A DNA stretch of 64,000 nt from Morganella psychrotolerans (GCF_001676055.1 NZ_LZEX01000042.1:242612-306611), one strand, 5' to 3'; positions 28,756-38,542 are shown, numbered from the stretch's first letter. Made by a program: numbers and translations. The notes: generated from the sequence alone by a model not told the origin.

Positions 28756-29482
28756 GATGAAAATGCTGAAAATGTCCGTCATGCGCTATAACCCGGAAAC
28801 GGATAATGAGCCGCATCATGTGACCTATCAGGTGCCTTACGATGAGCAGACTTCACTGCTTGATGCGCTGGGCTATATCAAAGATAACCTGGCGCCTGAC
28901 CTCTCATACCGCTGGTCATGCCGTATGGCTATCTGCGGCTCCTGCGGCATGATGGTCAATAAAGTACCGAAACTCGCCTGCAAAACATTCCTGCGGGAAT
29001 ATCCGCAAGGAATGCAGGTTGATGCTCTGGGAAATTTCCCGGTCGAGCGCGATCTGGTGGTCGATATGACACACTTTATTGAGAGTCTGGAAGCGATTAA
29101 GCCTTATATCATCGGTAATGATCGCAAGCCGTCCGAAGGACCGAATAATCAGACACCGGGACAGATGGCAAAATATCATCAGTTCTCAGGCTGTATTAAC
29201 TGCGGTCTTTGCTACGCCGCCTGTCCGCAGTTCGGGCTGAATCCGGAATTTCTCGGCCCGGGTGTCCTGACTCTGGCGCAGCGTTACAACACTGACAGCC
29301 GCGACCATGGCAAGAAAGAGCGTATGGCGCAAATCAATGGTGATAACGGCGTGTGGACCTGTACATTCGTGGGCTACTGCTCTGAAGTCTGTCCGAAACA
29401 TGTGGATCCGGCGGCAGCAATTCAGCAGGGGAAAGCCGCCAGTGCGGAAGACTTTATTATTGCCCGTCTGAAACCACAATAA
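28748..29482 (+). CDS. frdB: Fumarate reductase iron-sulfur subunit
   Basis: This 244-residue subunit carries three clusters. The [2Fe-2S] motif is [14 protein letters not shown] with a later Cys, the [4Fe-4S] motif is [12 protein letters not shown], and the [3Fe-4S] motif is [12 protein letters not shown]. The start MAEMKMLK at 28748 matches E. coli FrdB and overlaps the frdA end; an upstream in-frame extension is not conserved. It passes electrons from the membrane quinol site to FrdA. Confidence 0.98.
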   Translation: MAEMKMLKMSVMRYNPETDNEPHHVTYQVPYDEQTSLLDALGYIKDNLAPDLSYRWSCRMAICGSCGMMVNKVPKLACKTFLREYPQGMQVDALGNFPVERDLVVDMTHFIESLEAIKPYIIGNDRKPSEGPNNQTPGQMAKYHQFSGCINCGLCYAACPQFGLNPEFLGPGVLTLAQRYNTDSRDHGKKERMAQINGDNGVWTCTFVGYCSEVCPKHVDPAAAIQQGKAASAEDFIIARLKPQ

Positions 29483-29493
29483 GGAAGAGAGAG

Positions 29494-29886
29494 ATGACGA
29501 CCAAACGTAAACCTTATGTGCGTGAAATGACACCGACATGGTGGAATAAGCTCGGCTTTTACCGTTTTTACATGGTGCGCGAAGGCACGGCGGTTGTTCA
29601 GCTGTGGTTCAGCCTGCTGGTGATGTACGGCGTTTACTGCCTGAAAGGCGGTCCCGCTGACTGGGCAGGTTATGTCCAGCTGCTGCAAAACCCGGTTGTG
29701 GTGTTAATCAATATTCTGACACTGGCCGGTACGCTGCTGCATACCATCACCTGGTTCCAACTGGCACCAAAAGCAGTTAACATTGTGATTAAAAACGAAA
29801 AAATGGGACCGGAGCCGATTGTTCGCGGGCTTTGGGTGGTTACCATCATTGTTAACGCCGTTATTCTCGCCGTTGCACTGCTGTGA
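29494..29886 (+). CDS. frdC: Fumarate reductase membrane anchor subunit C
   Basis: The 130-residue protein has three membrane helices and begins [31 protein letters not shown], very close to E. coli FrdC. With FrdD it anchors FrdAB and forms the menaquinol site. It lies 11 bases after frdB, with AGGAAGAGAG as the ribosome binding site. Confidence 0.97.
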   Translation: MTTKRKPYVREMTPTWWNKLGFYRFYMVREGTAVVQLWFSLLVMYGVYCLKGGPADWAGYVQLLQNPVVVLINILTLAGTLLHTITWFQLAPKAVNIVIKNEKMGPEPIVRGLWVVTIIVNAVILAVALL

Positions 29887-29903
29887 TAAGGAAGGAAGCC
29901 GAA

Positions 29904-30260
29904 ATGATTAATCCGAATCCGAAACGCTCACAAGAACCGGTTTTCTGGGGTTTGTTTGGTGCGGGCGGTATGTGGAGTGCGATTGTTGCACCTGCCGTTA
30001 TTGTGCTGCTGGCCTTTATGCTGCCGTTTGATATGGCGCATGGTGCGCTCAATTACGGGCGGATACTGGCATTTTGTCAGAGCTTCATCGGTAAAGTGTT
30101 CCTGCTGCTGATGATTATCCTGCCAATCTGGTGTGCGCTTCACCGCCTCCACCACTGTATGCATGACCTGAAAATCCACGTCCCTGCCGGACGCTGGGTA
30201 TTTTATGGTTTAGCCGCGATCCTCAGTGTGATGGCTGTAATTGGTGTGTTTACCCTGTAA
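29904..30260 (+). CDS. frdD: Fumarate reductase membrane anchor subunit D
   Basis: This 118-residue, three-helix anchor begins [22 protein letters not shown]. The ATG at 29904 matches the E. coli start and follows AAGGAAGG. It pairs with FrdC in the membrane. It is the last gene of the operon, with a strong terminator 20 bases later. Confidence 0.97.
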   Translation: MINPNPKRSQEPVFWGLFGAGGMWSAIVAPAVIVLLAFMLPFDMAHGALNYGRILAFCQSFIGKVFLLLMIILPIWCALHRLHHCMHDLKIHVPAGRWVFYGLAAILSVMAVIGVFTL

Positions 30261-30279
30261 TCACGGTAACTGCCTGATC

Positions 30280-30311
30280 AAAAAGACCGGCTCTTTTGAG
30301 CCGGTCTTTTT
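30280..30311 (+). terminator. frdABCD terminator
   Basis: AAAAAGACCGGCTC and GAGCCGGTCTTTTT pair perfectly around a TTTT loop and end in a T run. Being symmetric, it may also serve the convergent scrB remnant. Confidence 0.92.
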
Positions 30312-30333
30312 GTTATTGCACCATTATTATCTA

Positions 30334-31745
30334 TTATGCCACTTCTGCCATATTCAACTGCCAATAGCTGAGCTGAACATGAGAAAGCCCGCGAAACGTC
30401 AGTGTGGCAGGCTGCGCGGGAAAATAACGGTTACTCATTACCGCTACACCATCATTGATAAAAATCTCAACACTGGAATGATCAGTAAAAATGTGGAGTT
30501 GTGTCACTTCACCCTGCCAGTAACGATGCAGCCAAACGCCGCTGATCAGACTGCGGCGTGATAAACGGACTTCCTGTCCGTCATAGGAAAAAATCAGCTG
30601 TTTACTGAAATTAAGAATAAGCGGTCCGGTCAGTTTGATGATAACTTCCAGGCGTCTGGCATTAAGCTCCAGGGCATTATCTGCCTCACCCGACCACTGT
30701 CCGCCTGCCCCGCGCAGTTGTTTAAGCTCGCTGAGCGGTTGCTGATACAAATGCCCTTTGCGCAATGACAATTCACGCGGACAGGTCATCTGGTGGATCC
30801 AACCGTTTTTGATAGTCGGTTGCAACATTTCTTCACCATCAGGCACCCCCATCCAGCCAATCATAATACGGCGGCCATCTTCAGCGAGTGATGTCTGCGG
30901 TGCATAAAATTCAAACCCGGCATCCACTTCATTCACCTGAGGTTTATGGTGGTAAATTTTGCTTTCATAATCGAACTGTCCGACCAGATAAGTGCTCGGA
31001 TAGGTATTAAGGAAGCGGGTTGCTTCACGGGGCATTCCCTGAGGACAGCATAATAAAATCCATTCACTGTTCAGTTTAAACAGATCCGGACACTCCCACA
31101 TATATCCTGCATCGCCCAGGCCACCATAATGACTGCCGGCCAGGATACCGCGCAGCGTCCAGTCGCCCAATTCAGTAGTATCGTACAGCAGTACCCTGCC
31201 TTTATCATTATTGTCACGGGCACCCAGCACCATATACCAGCGGTCATTATGCCGCCAGATTTTCGGATCACGCACATCACTGCTGTACCCTTCCGGCAGC
31301 CCGAGTACCGGTCCGTATTTTTCAAATCCACCGTCAGGTTTCTCCCGCGCCAGACACTGCCTGGACATCCGGGAGCCGTCACTGTATTCAATATTACCGG
31401 TATAACAGAGTGTCAGAGTGCCTTCGTTATCCACCGCACTGCCGGAAAAGCATCCGCCGGAATCATTATTTCCGGAAGGCAGCAGCGCAACCGGTGCATG
31501 AAACCAGTGAACCAGGTCTTCTGAGTGCCAGTGTCCCCAGCATTTTTTCTCATGCTCACAGCCGAAAGGATTCCATTGATAAAACAGATGCCAGCGACCT
31601 TTATGATAAATAAATCCGTTAGGATCATTCATCAGACCGCAGACTGGCGCGGCATGCCAGCCGGATAATGCGGATCCCGCTGTGCACGCCCCTGATGCTT
31701 CATTAAGGCCTGAATAATCCCTGACAGCAGTGTCGCCTGAACCAT
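30334..31745 (-). pseudogene. scrB: Sucrose-6-phosphate hydrolase (GH32), frameshifted near residue 27
   Basis: ATG at 31745 (preceded by GAGG) opens a frame reading LLSGIIQALMKHQGRAQRDPHYP, homologous to the ScrB N-terminus. One base is missing near 31655. Restoring it gives GWHAAPVCGLMNDPNGF, joining the rest of the enzyme (432 residues from the internal ATG at 31632). The catalytic set is present in the second part: NDPNG nucleophile, RDPKIW, ECPDLF and FYAPQT. The 5' side is cut by an ERIC element, with no sucrose transporter left. Restart at the internal ATG could give a near-complete GH32 enzyme, so residual activity is possible. Confidence 0.82.
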
Positions 31746-31837
31746 ATACTTATCCTCGGTGTTATCTTTCAGAAACCATGAAACCATAAACACGGTACTG
31801 AATGCGAGTACCATTCCCTTCAGATAATTCAGAATCT

Positions 31838-31912
31838 GTACCCAACGTCATTCAGGATTCAGGCGGACTGAGTGCCGCCAACAAACCTGCTGTTTGAATG
31901 AACAAGGATATA
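31838..31912 (-). repeat. Short ERIC/IRU element upstream of scrB
   Basis: This short copy is in reverse orientation: GTACCCAACGTCATTCAGGA at one end and GTTTGAATGAACAAGGATATA at the other. Between it and scrB (31746-31837) an open frame LNYLKGMVLAFSTVFMVSWF-like suggests the tail of a lost membrane transporter. Confidence 0.75.
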
Positions 31913-32116
31913 TCATTACTGTCTGTCATCCGGGTGATTTTATTGTCCGGTACATAACCGGCAATCGCATTGATACAGAGATAAGAACTTCGTGAACATA
32001 TAATGAAGTTACATACTACCGGGTTAAATCACAGGTTTTCAATATCACTAAATCATTTAATTTCATAATTAATATTTATCACAAACCAGATCATTGTGCG
32101 ATAAGAAAAAAACAAA

Positions 32117-32138
32117 AAACCCGCATATATGCGGGTTT
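32117..32138 (-). terminator. Terminator downstream of the microcin-like gene
   Basis: AAACCCGCAT and ATGCGGGTTT pair around AT. On the minus strand the stem is followed by TTTTTGTTTTTTT. It lies 134 bases past the microcin-like stop. The 360-base stretch 31913-32271 holds no other recognisable feature and no evident immunity gene. Confidence 0.85.
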
Positions 32139-32271
32139 ATACATAACAAAAATCGAATTATTCCTTTATGACAGTACCTGTACAAAAATTAAGATTAACC
32201 TTTATACAAACAGATGTTTTCAAAAAAAATAAAACTAATTTTTGTTATTGCTTGTTCATAAAAAGCGGTAA

Positions 32272-32490
32272 TTAACCTAATAATTTACCGAACAGTTTAC
32301 CAACAACAGGGATACCTTTCAGAGCAGTCTCAACACGGCCACCCAGTTTGTTACCCATACCACCAACCAGTGCTGCGCCTTTTTCTCCGCCAAATTTAGT
32401 ACCGATACGGCCACCAAATGAAGTCATAGCATCCTGCAGACGACCAGCACCAGAAACGGTATTAACTTCAACGATATTTAATTCTTTCAT
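32272..32490 (-). CDS. Microcin/class II bacteriocin-like peptide with double-glycine leader
   Basis: This 72-residue precursor begins MKELNIVEVNTVSGAG. Counting back from cleavage after GA, it has L at -12, E at -8, V at -7, V at -4 and G at -2, the classical double-glycine leader recognised by peptidase-containing ABC exporters. The mature part of about 57 residues is Gly-rich and cationic (repeated FGG/VGG/LGG motifs, several Lys/Arg). It ends in an amphipathic GIPVVGKLFGKLLG. AAAGGA lies 7 bases before the ATG. No exporter or immunity gene is adjacent. It could be an antibacterial peptide or a signalling peptide. Confidence 0.75.
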   Translation of the reverse strand: MKELNIVEVNTVSGAGRLQDAMTSFGGRIGTKFGGEKGAALVGGMGNKLGGRVETALKGIPVVGKLFGKLLG

Positions 32491-32766
32491 TTTTAATCCT
32501 TTACGCCCATCCCGGGCAATATAATGTATATATCCATATTAAAGTACTGCGATAATATGCTTATCGCCACTTTTTATTTTGTCACGCAATTAATGTGACG
32601 CGGCTATTATAATCCCGGAAACATAAAGAAACAAAGTTCTAAATGATTATTTAATTCATGACGAAAAGTGTTTTACACTATAAATACAAACATTAAATAT
32701 TAATATTACTTATATCTGAATGCGATGACTATTACGTGCAAATCTTAGCCAGAAAATCATAGTGAT

Positions 32767-32805
32767 AAAAAAAAAACACCCGATGATAATTCGGGTGTTT
32801 TTTTT
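32767..32805. terminator. Terminator of the hydN-hypA-hypC unit
   Basis: AAAAAACACCCGA and TCGGGTGTTTTTT pair around TGATAAT, 25 bases past the hypC stop, with T runs on both sides. The rest of 32491-32830 is AT-rich, is the probable promoter region of the microcin-like gene, and contains no gene. Confidence 0.9.
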
Positions 32806-32830
32806 AAAACCGAAAAAACCGGCAGGAATA

Positions 32831-33103
32831 CTATGCGTTACCACGCAGAAAATAAGAAACATCTTCTTCAACACTTTCCATTGCCAGCAAAGCATCCAGC
32901 GTATCGCGGGCTTCCTGCTCATCAATAATGCTCATCGCAAAACCGACATGCACTAATACCCATTTGCCCAACATAGCTGCCGTTTCACCTTCACAAACCA
33001 GCGCGATGTTTACATCCCGTCTGACACCACATACTTCAACTTGCGCATTGTCTGTCGCAGATTCACCTACAGTGACAATTTGCCCGGGAATACCTAAACA
33101 CAT
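32831..33103 (-). CDS. hypC: Hydrogenase maturation chaperone HypC
   Basis: This 90-residue member of the HypC/HybG family has the essential MCLGIPG N-terminus with Cys2. The family domain continues ([33 protein letters not shown]). It carries the Fe(CN)2CO unit with HypD and delivers it to a hydrogenase large subunit. AGGAG precedes the ATG. It follows hypA by 36 bases. HypB, HypD, HypE and HypF are not in the window. Confidence 0.95.
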   Translation of the reverse strand: MCLGIPGQIVTVGESATDNAQVEVCGVRRDVNIALVCEGETAAMLGKWVLVHVGFAMSIIDEQEARDTLDALLAMESVEEDVSYFLRGNA

Positions 33104-33139
33104 AACCGGCTCCTGATTTGCTAAAATACCCTTACGGGG

Positions 33140-33481
33140 TTATTCAATTTCGATTTGCTTCACCTGCATGGCATCGCTGCTGTCTACCTGAAGATTATGA
33201 CTGCCGCAATGCGGACACCCGGTACTTAATCCGGGCACACTGACCATCTTCTGACAGTCACGGCACCAGGCTTGTGCCGGTACAATGGTAACATGCAGCT
33301 CAGCACCTTCCGCCACCGAATCACGGCAAACGATATCAAAACAAAAATGCAGCGCATCCTTTTCAATACAGGACACGGTACTCAGTTCAAGCCAGACTCC
33401 GGTAACGCGCTGCGCCCCGCTCTGTTTTGCCTGCTGTTCAATAATATCAAGCGCATTCTGACATAACGTAACTTCATGCAT
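33140..33481 (-). CDS. hypA: Hydrogenase nickel-insertion protein HypA
   Basis: The 113-residue protein starts MHEVTLCQNAL, with the nickel-binding His2/Glu3. It has a zinc site made of two Cys pairs (WCRDCQKM and CPHCGSHN). It works with HypB to insert nickel into the large subunit, most likely HyfG here. It sits 10 bases after hydN on the same strand. Confidence 0.95.
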   Translation of the reverse strand: MHEVTLCQNALDIIEQQAKQSGAQRVTGVWLELSTVSCIEKDALHFCFDIVCRDSVAEGAELHVTIVPAQAWCRDCQKMVSVPGLSTGCPHCGSHNLQVDSSDAMQVKQIEIE

Positions 33482-33491
33482 CAGCCGGGCC

Positions 33492-34040
33492 TCAGGACAT
33501 CAGATCAGCCGGCATTTCAAATGCTGCACGGCGACGGCGCTCTTTTACAATCTCATCCATACGATTACGGTCAACAACGATCAGTGCCTGAGTCGGACAC
33601 ACTTCCACACATGCAGGACCACCCGCACGGGTATGACAAAGATCGCATTTATGGGCTTCAGCACGATACTGCGGGATAGTATTCAGTGCGGTAGCCATCT
33701 GTGCAACCGGACGGCTGATCACTTCCATAGTGCCGTAAGGACAGGCAATCACACAGGTTTTACAGCCGATACATTTTGATTGATCGACATAAACAAAATC
33801 ATCTTTACGGCTGATGGCACCGTTCGGACACACATTGGCACACGGCGCATCTTCACACTGGCGGCAGACAACCGCTGTACTGACCGTGTACCCTTTCATT
33901 ACATGGATACGGGGGAAAAAACCGTCCTGAACCATGGTTTCAATACCGGTTTCCTGCTCTTGATGAGCAACGACACAAGCGACCTCACAAGTGTGACAGC
34001 CAATACATTTTTTTGGGTCTGCAATGATGAAACGGTTCAT
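33492..34040 (-). CDS. hydN: Formate hydrogenlyase-associated 4Fe-4S protein HydN
   Basis: This 182-residue polyferredoxin starts MNRFIIADPKKCIGCHTCEVAC. Four cluster motifs are visible: CIGCHTCEVACV, CRQCEDAPCANVCP, CIGCKTCVIACP, and CDLC with CVEVCP. It matches E. coli HydN, which supports electron flow from formate dehydrogenase H. ATG at 34040, with AGGAG 6 bases upstream, fits the family start; a longer upstream frame is not conserved. A -24/-12 promoter and a putative activator site lie upstream. Confidence 0.93.
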   Translation of the reverse strand: MNRFIIADPKKCIGCHTCEVACVVAHQEQETGIETMVQDGFFPRIHVMKGYTVSTAVVCRQCEDAPCANVCPNGAISRKDDFVYVDQSKCIGCKTCVIACPYGTMEVISRPVAQMATALNTIPQYRAEAHKCDLCHTRAGGPACVEVCPTQALIVVDRNRMDEIVKERRRRAAFEMPADLMS

Positions 34041-34123
34041 CATACTCTCCTGAATGATACACGACGACCTCACACCCGGCGCTCCCGGTGCAGCCATCTT
34101 TTGATTAGAATAATCAGAAAATA

Positions 34124-34139
34124 AGCATGCATCGTGCCA
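34124..34139 (-). promoter_or_regulatory. Sigma-54 promoter of hydN-hypA-hypC
   Basis: On the minus strand, TGGCACGATGCATGCT has GG and GC exactly 10 bases apart, a near-ideal -24/-12 element, 84 bases before the hydN start. Confidence 0.85.
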
Positions 34140-34221
34140 GTTTCGCATTTTTTTTTAAAATTCAGTGAAATCAGCGTATTAATAAATAGTACTATCGTAC
34201 TGTGTGCCATACTAAAAATAG

Positions 34222-34249
34222 TCGTCACACAATTCGACATTTTTGACGA
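34222..34249. promoter_or_regulatory. Putative FhlA/HyfR-type upstream activating site (hydN / regulator)
   Basis: TTCGACATTTTTGACGA (34233-34249) is the exact reverse complement of a 17-base sequence upstream of fdhF. A further half-site TCGTCA lies at 34222-34227. Its pattern is TCGNCA-N4-TGNCGA. The position is about 95 bases upstream of the hydN -24/-12 element and it is shared with the divergent regulator gene. The 411-base gap 34041-34451 holds no gene. Confidence 0.65.
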
Positions 34250-34451
34250 TAATTTTTTTATCGTTATGTGTCATAATATATTAAGTTTTCACCCCGCAGA
34301 AAAATAGGGGATTGGATCAAACTTAAATCAGACAACGATATTCTTTTTTTATAGAGTCATTACAATAATGGTTATTACCTCTCTGAAACTTATTTATACC
34401 TATAACTATTCAGAGCAGGATTATTTTTAAGAGCAAACCGTCCAATCAGGA

Positions 34452-36089
34452 ATGATAAAGACGAACACGAGCGGAGACGTTGTGGACAATACTGAAAAGA
34501 CCGAACACATACGCCATGAACGTGACCAGTACAGAATATTGGTTGATATCACAAATTCTGTCCTGTCCCATCTGGAGATGGATGGATTAGTTGCTGAAGT
34601 ATCCCGTGAAATTCACCGGTTTTTCGGACTGAGTCAGATAAGTATTGCACTGTGTGACAACTACAGTTCTGCGGTATATCTTTGTTATTCAAGTTATTAT
34701 CAGCGCACTAAACCGGTTGAGAAAACACTGTACCATCTGAATGAACTGCATCCGGATTTGGCACAGGTGCTCGACAGCAATCAGCCTATGCGACTGACAC
34801 TCAACAGCGGAACACAAGATCCGCTGTATCAGCATGTCTGTGCCCAGGGAATGTCAGAGACACTGCTGCTCCCCCTGGCTTTTAACCATAAACCACTTGG
34901 TGTTTTGGTGTTATCCCATGAAAACAATACTGTTTTTACGGATGATAGCTGCAATTTACTGAAACAAATTGCGGCCCGGTTTGCAATTGCTGTCGATAAT
35001 GCGGCGGCTTACGGGGAAATTACCCGTCTGAAAGACAGCCTGAAGCATGAAAATCTGTGGCTGAATGAACAGATTCATAATAATGAAAGCTTCAGTGAAA
35101 TCATTTTCCAGAGTGATGCAATGCGCAACATTCTTGAGCAGGTGGACCTGGTTGCCAACAGTGACAGTACGGTACTGATCCTCGGCGAAACCGGTACCGG
35201 GAAAGAACTTATCGCCCGGGCAATCCATCGTCTGAGCGCCCGCCATCACCGCAGTATGATTAAAATGAACTGCGCGGCTATCCCGTCAGGATTGCTGGAA
35301 AGTGACCTGTTCGGACATGATAAAGGCGCGTTTACCGGGGCTGCCACAACACACATCGGCCGCTTTGAAATGGCAGATAAAAGCACGCTGTTCCTGGATG
35401 AAATTGGTGATATGCCGTTGGATCTCCAGCCAAAGCTGCTGCGGGTATTACAGGAGCGGGAGATTGAACGGATCGGCGGTAATAAGGTTATCCCGGTGGA
35501 TGTCCGGCTGATAGCCGCCACTAACCGTAACCTGAAATCGATGACAAATGACCGTGAGTTTCGTGAAGATCTCTACTATCGTCTGAATGTGTTTCCTATC
35601 TGGATCCCGCCGCTGCGTGACCGTCCTGAAGATATTCCGTTACTGGCGACCTGGTTCACACAAAAGATTGCACAGCGGATGAACCGGAAAATTGACTGTA
35701 TTCCCCGCGATTCACTGGAAAAACTGGCCCGTTATCCGTGGCCCGGTAATGTGCGCGAGCTGGAAAATGTCATTGAACGGGCTGTTATCCTCACGCGCGG
35801 TAACACATTGAATATCCAGTTGCATGAGCTTAATATCCCAAAGCAGTCCCGCCTGAAAACGGCGCTTGAAACCCCAAGTTCACTGGAAAAACGGATGCAA
35901 ACCACCGCACCGGAAAATGATGATGAAGAGCGGAACCGGATTATTGATGCCCTGAAAGCAACCAATGGTGTCGTCGCGGGAGCCCGCGGAGCTGCAACGC
36001 GTCTGGGACTGAAACGCACCACGTTATTATCCCGTATGCAACGGTTAGGTATTTCTGTACAGGATATATTTGAAGAAGATAATCATTAG
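34452..36089 (+). CDS. hyfR: FhlA/HyfR-type sigma-54-dependent activator with a single GAF domain
   Basis: This protein of up to 545 residues has one GAF-like sensor (about residues 25-190), an AAA+ domain and a Fis-type helix-turn-helix at the end (NGVVAGARGAATRLGLKRTTLLSRMQRLGI). The AAA+ domain has Walker A GETGTGKE, the sigma-54 contact loop GAFTGA and Walker B LFLDEIGDMP. E. coli FhlA (692 aa, two GAF domains) and HyfR (670 aa) are longer, so one sensory unit is missing. A GTG at 34482 has a better-spaced GGAG than the ATG at 34452 and may be the true start. It is convergent with fdhF and divergent from hydN. It very probably drives the formate hydrogenlyase genes of this window. The symbol is by analogy. 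Confidence 0.85.
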   Translation: MIKTNTSGDVVDNTEKTEHIRHERDQYRILVDITNSVLSHLEMDGLVAEVSREIHRFFGLSQISIALCDNYSSAVYLCYSSYYQRTKPVEKTLYHLNELHPDLAQVLDSNQPMRLTLNSGTQDPLYQHVCAQGMSETLLLPLAFNHKPLGVLVLSHENNTVFTDDSCNLLKQIAARFAIAVDNAAAYGEITRLKDSLKHENLWLNEQIHNNESFSEIIFQSDAMRNILEQVDLVANSDSTVLILGETGTGKELIARAIHRLSARHHRSMIKMNCAAIPSGLLESDLFGHDKGAFTGAATTHIGRFEMADKSTLFLDEIGDMPLDLQPKLLRVLQEREIERIGGNKVIPVDVRLIAATNRNLKSMTNDREFREDLYYRLNVFPIWIPPLRDRPEDIPLLATWFTQKIAQRMNRKIDCIPRDSLEKLARYPWPGNVRELENVIERAVILTRGNTLNIQLHELNIPKQSRLKTALETPSSLEKRMQTTAPENDDEERNRIIDALKATNGVVAGARGAATRLGLKRTTLLSRMQRLGISVQDIFEEDNH

Positions 36090-36273
36090 TCGAATATTTG
36101 TTTTTATAAATACCCGTTTAAATAAGAATGCGTCTCAAGAAAAAGTATTTCGCAATTAAACCGAACATACCCGTCTTAATATGTTCACTTACTCTTTATG
36201 CAAGACATTGTCAGCCGAAATCAAAAACTGAATTAATACCGTTTAATTATTAATTTAATAATTAAACAATAAT

Positions 36274-36310
36274 AAAAAACCAGCGGTCATTTCTGAGCGC
36301 TGGTTTTTTT
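36274..36310. terminator. Bidirectional terminator between the activator gene and fdhF
   Basis: AAAAAACCAGCG and CGCTGGTTTTTTT pair around a 12-base loop between convergent genes. Confidence 0.9.
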
Positions 36311-36330
36311 ATCATATTACGACGACCAAA

Positions 36331-38490
36331 TTAACACCCTTCAGCGGCTTCCCGCAGGCGGCGCTTAATCGCAGTATATTCCTGAACGACATAATGTTCA
36401 GCCTTATGCTGATCCGCAATAGGTTCAATGCGTACCGCACAGTATTTATATTCCGGTGTTTTGGTAATCGGGCTGAGGTTTTCTGCCACCAGCTCATTAC
36501 ACGCACCAATCCACCACTGGTAAGTCATGTAAATCGCCCCTTTGTTAGGACGATCGTTGACATTTGCACGGGTGATAACTTTACCCTGACGGGACGCGAC
36601 CCAAACCAGTTCCTGATCTTTAATGCCGAGTTCTTTCGCATCAGCGGTATTGATCTGAACAAAGCCAGGTTCATCTGCCAGTGCAGCCAGTGCTTTACAG
36701 TTACCGGTCATTGAACGGCAGGAGTAGTGACCGACTTCGCGGACTGTTGCCAGTACCATCGGATATTCATCACTCAGCTTATCAATCGGCGGATGCCAGT
36801 CACAGGTATAGAACTGCCCTTTGCCGTTCGGGGTATCAAACTGCCCGCCGTCATACAGGTATTCTGTTCCCTGGTCACTGTCATCAACGTCACGGCACGG
36901 CCACTGGATATACGCCAGATCCGCCATTTTTTCGTACGTTGCACCATAATAGATAGGGCAGAGTTCACGTAACTCATCCCAAATCTCTTTGGTGTTGTTG
37001 TAGTGCATCGGGTAACCCATCGCTGTGGACATCAGACTGATAATTTCCCAGTCTTTTTTCACATCACCGACCGGCTCAACCGCTTTATAGAAGCGCTGGA
37101 AGCCGCGATCCGCTGCGGTATAAACACCTTCATGTTCGCCCCAGGATGTCGCAGGGAAAATAACGTCAGCAATTGCCGCCGTTTTGGTCATAAAGATATC
37201 CTGGACTATCAGCAGCTCCAGTTTGTCGAAAGTACGACGGATAGTGGCCAAATCCGGCTCAGTCTGGAGCGGATCTTCACCCATCACGTAGTGTGCTTTC
37301 AGCACGCCTTCATCAATAAAGTGCGGAACTTCACTTAACGGAATACCTAATTCTTCCGGCATTTTATCAATGCCCCAGAATTTGGCGAATTTCTCCAGTG
37401 ATGCTTTATCTTCCACATACTGATAGCCCGGCAGTGTATTCGGCAGTGCGCCCATATCACAGGCACCCTGAACGTTATTCTGACCACGGACAGGGCCGAC
37501 ACCAACATGCGGTTTACCCATGTTACCGGTCAGTAACGCCAGACTGGTCAGTGCGCGGACAGTTTCCACACCCTGATAGAACTGCGTAACACCCATACCC
37601 CACAGAATGACCGCGTTTTCAGCTTTCGCATACATACGGGCGGTTCTGCGGATATCTTCGGCTTTAAGACCTGTTGTCGCTTCCACTGATTCCGGTGTGT
37701 ATGGCGCAACTAACGCGCGATACGTATCGAATTGCTCTGTATGTGCATCGATAAAGGCTTTATCGTGCAGATTCTCTTCGATAATAACATGCGCAAATGC
37801 ATTGATAAGCGCAATGTTAGAGCCGTTTTTCAGTGGTAAGTGAATATCTGCAATACGCGCAGTTTCAATATAACGCGGATCACAAACAATAATCTGAGCA
37901 CCCTTCTCTTTCGCTTTAAGAATACGACGGGCGACGATAGGGTGTGAGTCTGCGGCATTGTAACCGAAGACAAAAATACATTTGGTATCTTCAATCTCAA
38001 CGATTGAATTACTCATTGCGCCATTACCGACCGAACGCTGCAGACCTGCAACCGAAGGGCCGTGTCAGACACGCGCACAGCAGTCGATATTATTACTACC
38101 GACCGCTGCACGTACGAATTTTTGCATCACAAAGTTAGCTTCATTACCCGGACCACGGGATGACCCGGTAGTCATAATCGCTTTCGGGCCATACTTCGCT
38201 TTAATATCCAACAGACGGGAACTGGCAAACTCAATCGCCTCTTCCCAGGAAACGGGTTCCAGTTTGCCACCGCGTTCGCGGCGGATCATCGGACTCTTTA
38301 AGCGGGGGGTTAAAATCTTGGTGTCATGAATGAAGTCCCAGCCGTAATACCCTTTCAGGCAAAGCTCTCCTTCATTGGTGTGACCATTTGCGCCCTCCGC
38401 GCCAATGATCTTCCCGTTCTCCACCTTCAGGTTAATTTTACAACCTGAGGCGCAATACGGGCAGACGGTGATGATTTTTTCCATCAACAT
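36331..38490 (-). CDS. fdhF: Formate dehydrogenase H, selenocysteine-containing
   Basis: This is a 719-residue molybdopterin enzyme when the in-frame TGA at 38065-38067 is read as selenocysteine. It has the N-terminal [4Fe-4S] motif (CPYCASGCKINL then CLKGYYGWD). Residue 142 is U in the context DCCARV-U-HGPSVAGL, as at U140 of E. coli FdhF. Molybdopterin-guanine-dinucleotide contact segments (VFGYNAADSHP, GMGVTQFYQG, GNMGKPHVGVGPVRGQNN) follow. It oxidises formate to CO2 and feeds electrons to hydrogenase in the formate hydrogenlyase complex. It is preceded by a sigma-54 promoter and an activator site, and stands apart from the hyf operon by about 8.6 kb. Annotation tools often split it in two at the TGA. 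Confidence 0.96.
38028..38067 (-). promoter_or_regulatory. Selenocysteine UGA codon and bacterial SECIS element of fdhF
   Basis: Immediately 3' of the UGA the mRNA reads CACGGCCCTTCGGTTGCAGG and then TCTGCAG and CGTTCGGTCGGTAATGG. This is nearly identical to the E. coli fdhF SECIS loop bound by SelB, including the apical GGUUGCAGGUCUGCA hairpin. It decides recoding of UGA. Confidence 0.9.
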
Positions 38491-38542
38491 TGCTCCTATA
38501 TCGTATCTTAGCGGATAAATACCGCCTTATCGCCACCAATCA

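Noticed and set aside
32710..32925. 71-codon minus-strand frame overlapping hypC
   Set aside because: It starts inside hypC in another frame and its coding sequence runs through a strong terminator hairpin; not an immunity gene for the nearby microcin-like peptide.
34041..34148. N-terminal extension of hydN by 36 residues
   Set aside because: It lies across the sigma-54 promoter region and AGGAG precedes the conserved MNRF start.
38065..38067. In-frame TGA that splits fdhF into two open frames
   Set aside because: It is in the selenocysteine context of formate dehydrogenase H and is followed by a SECIS element almost identical to that of E. coli, so it is recoding and not a nonsense mutation.
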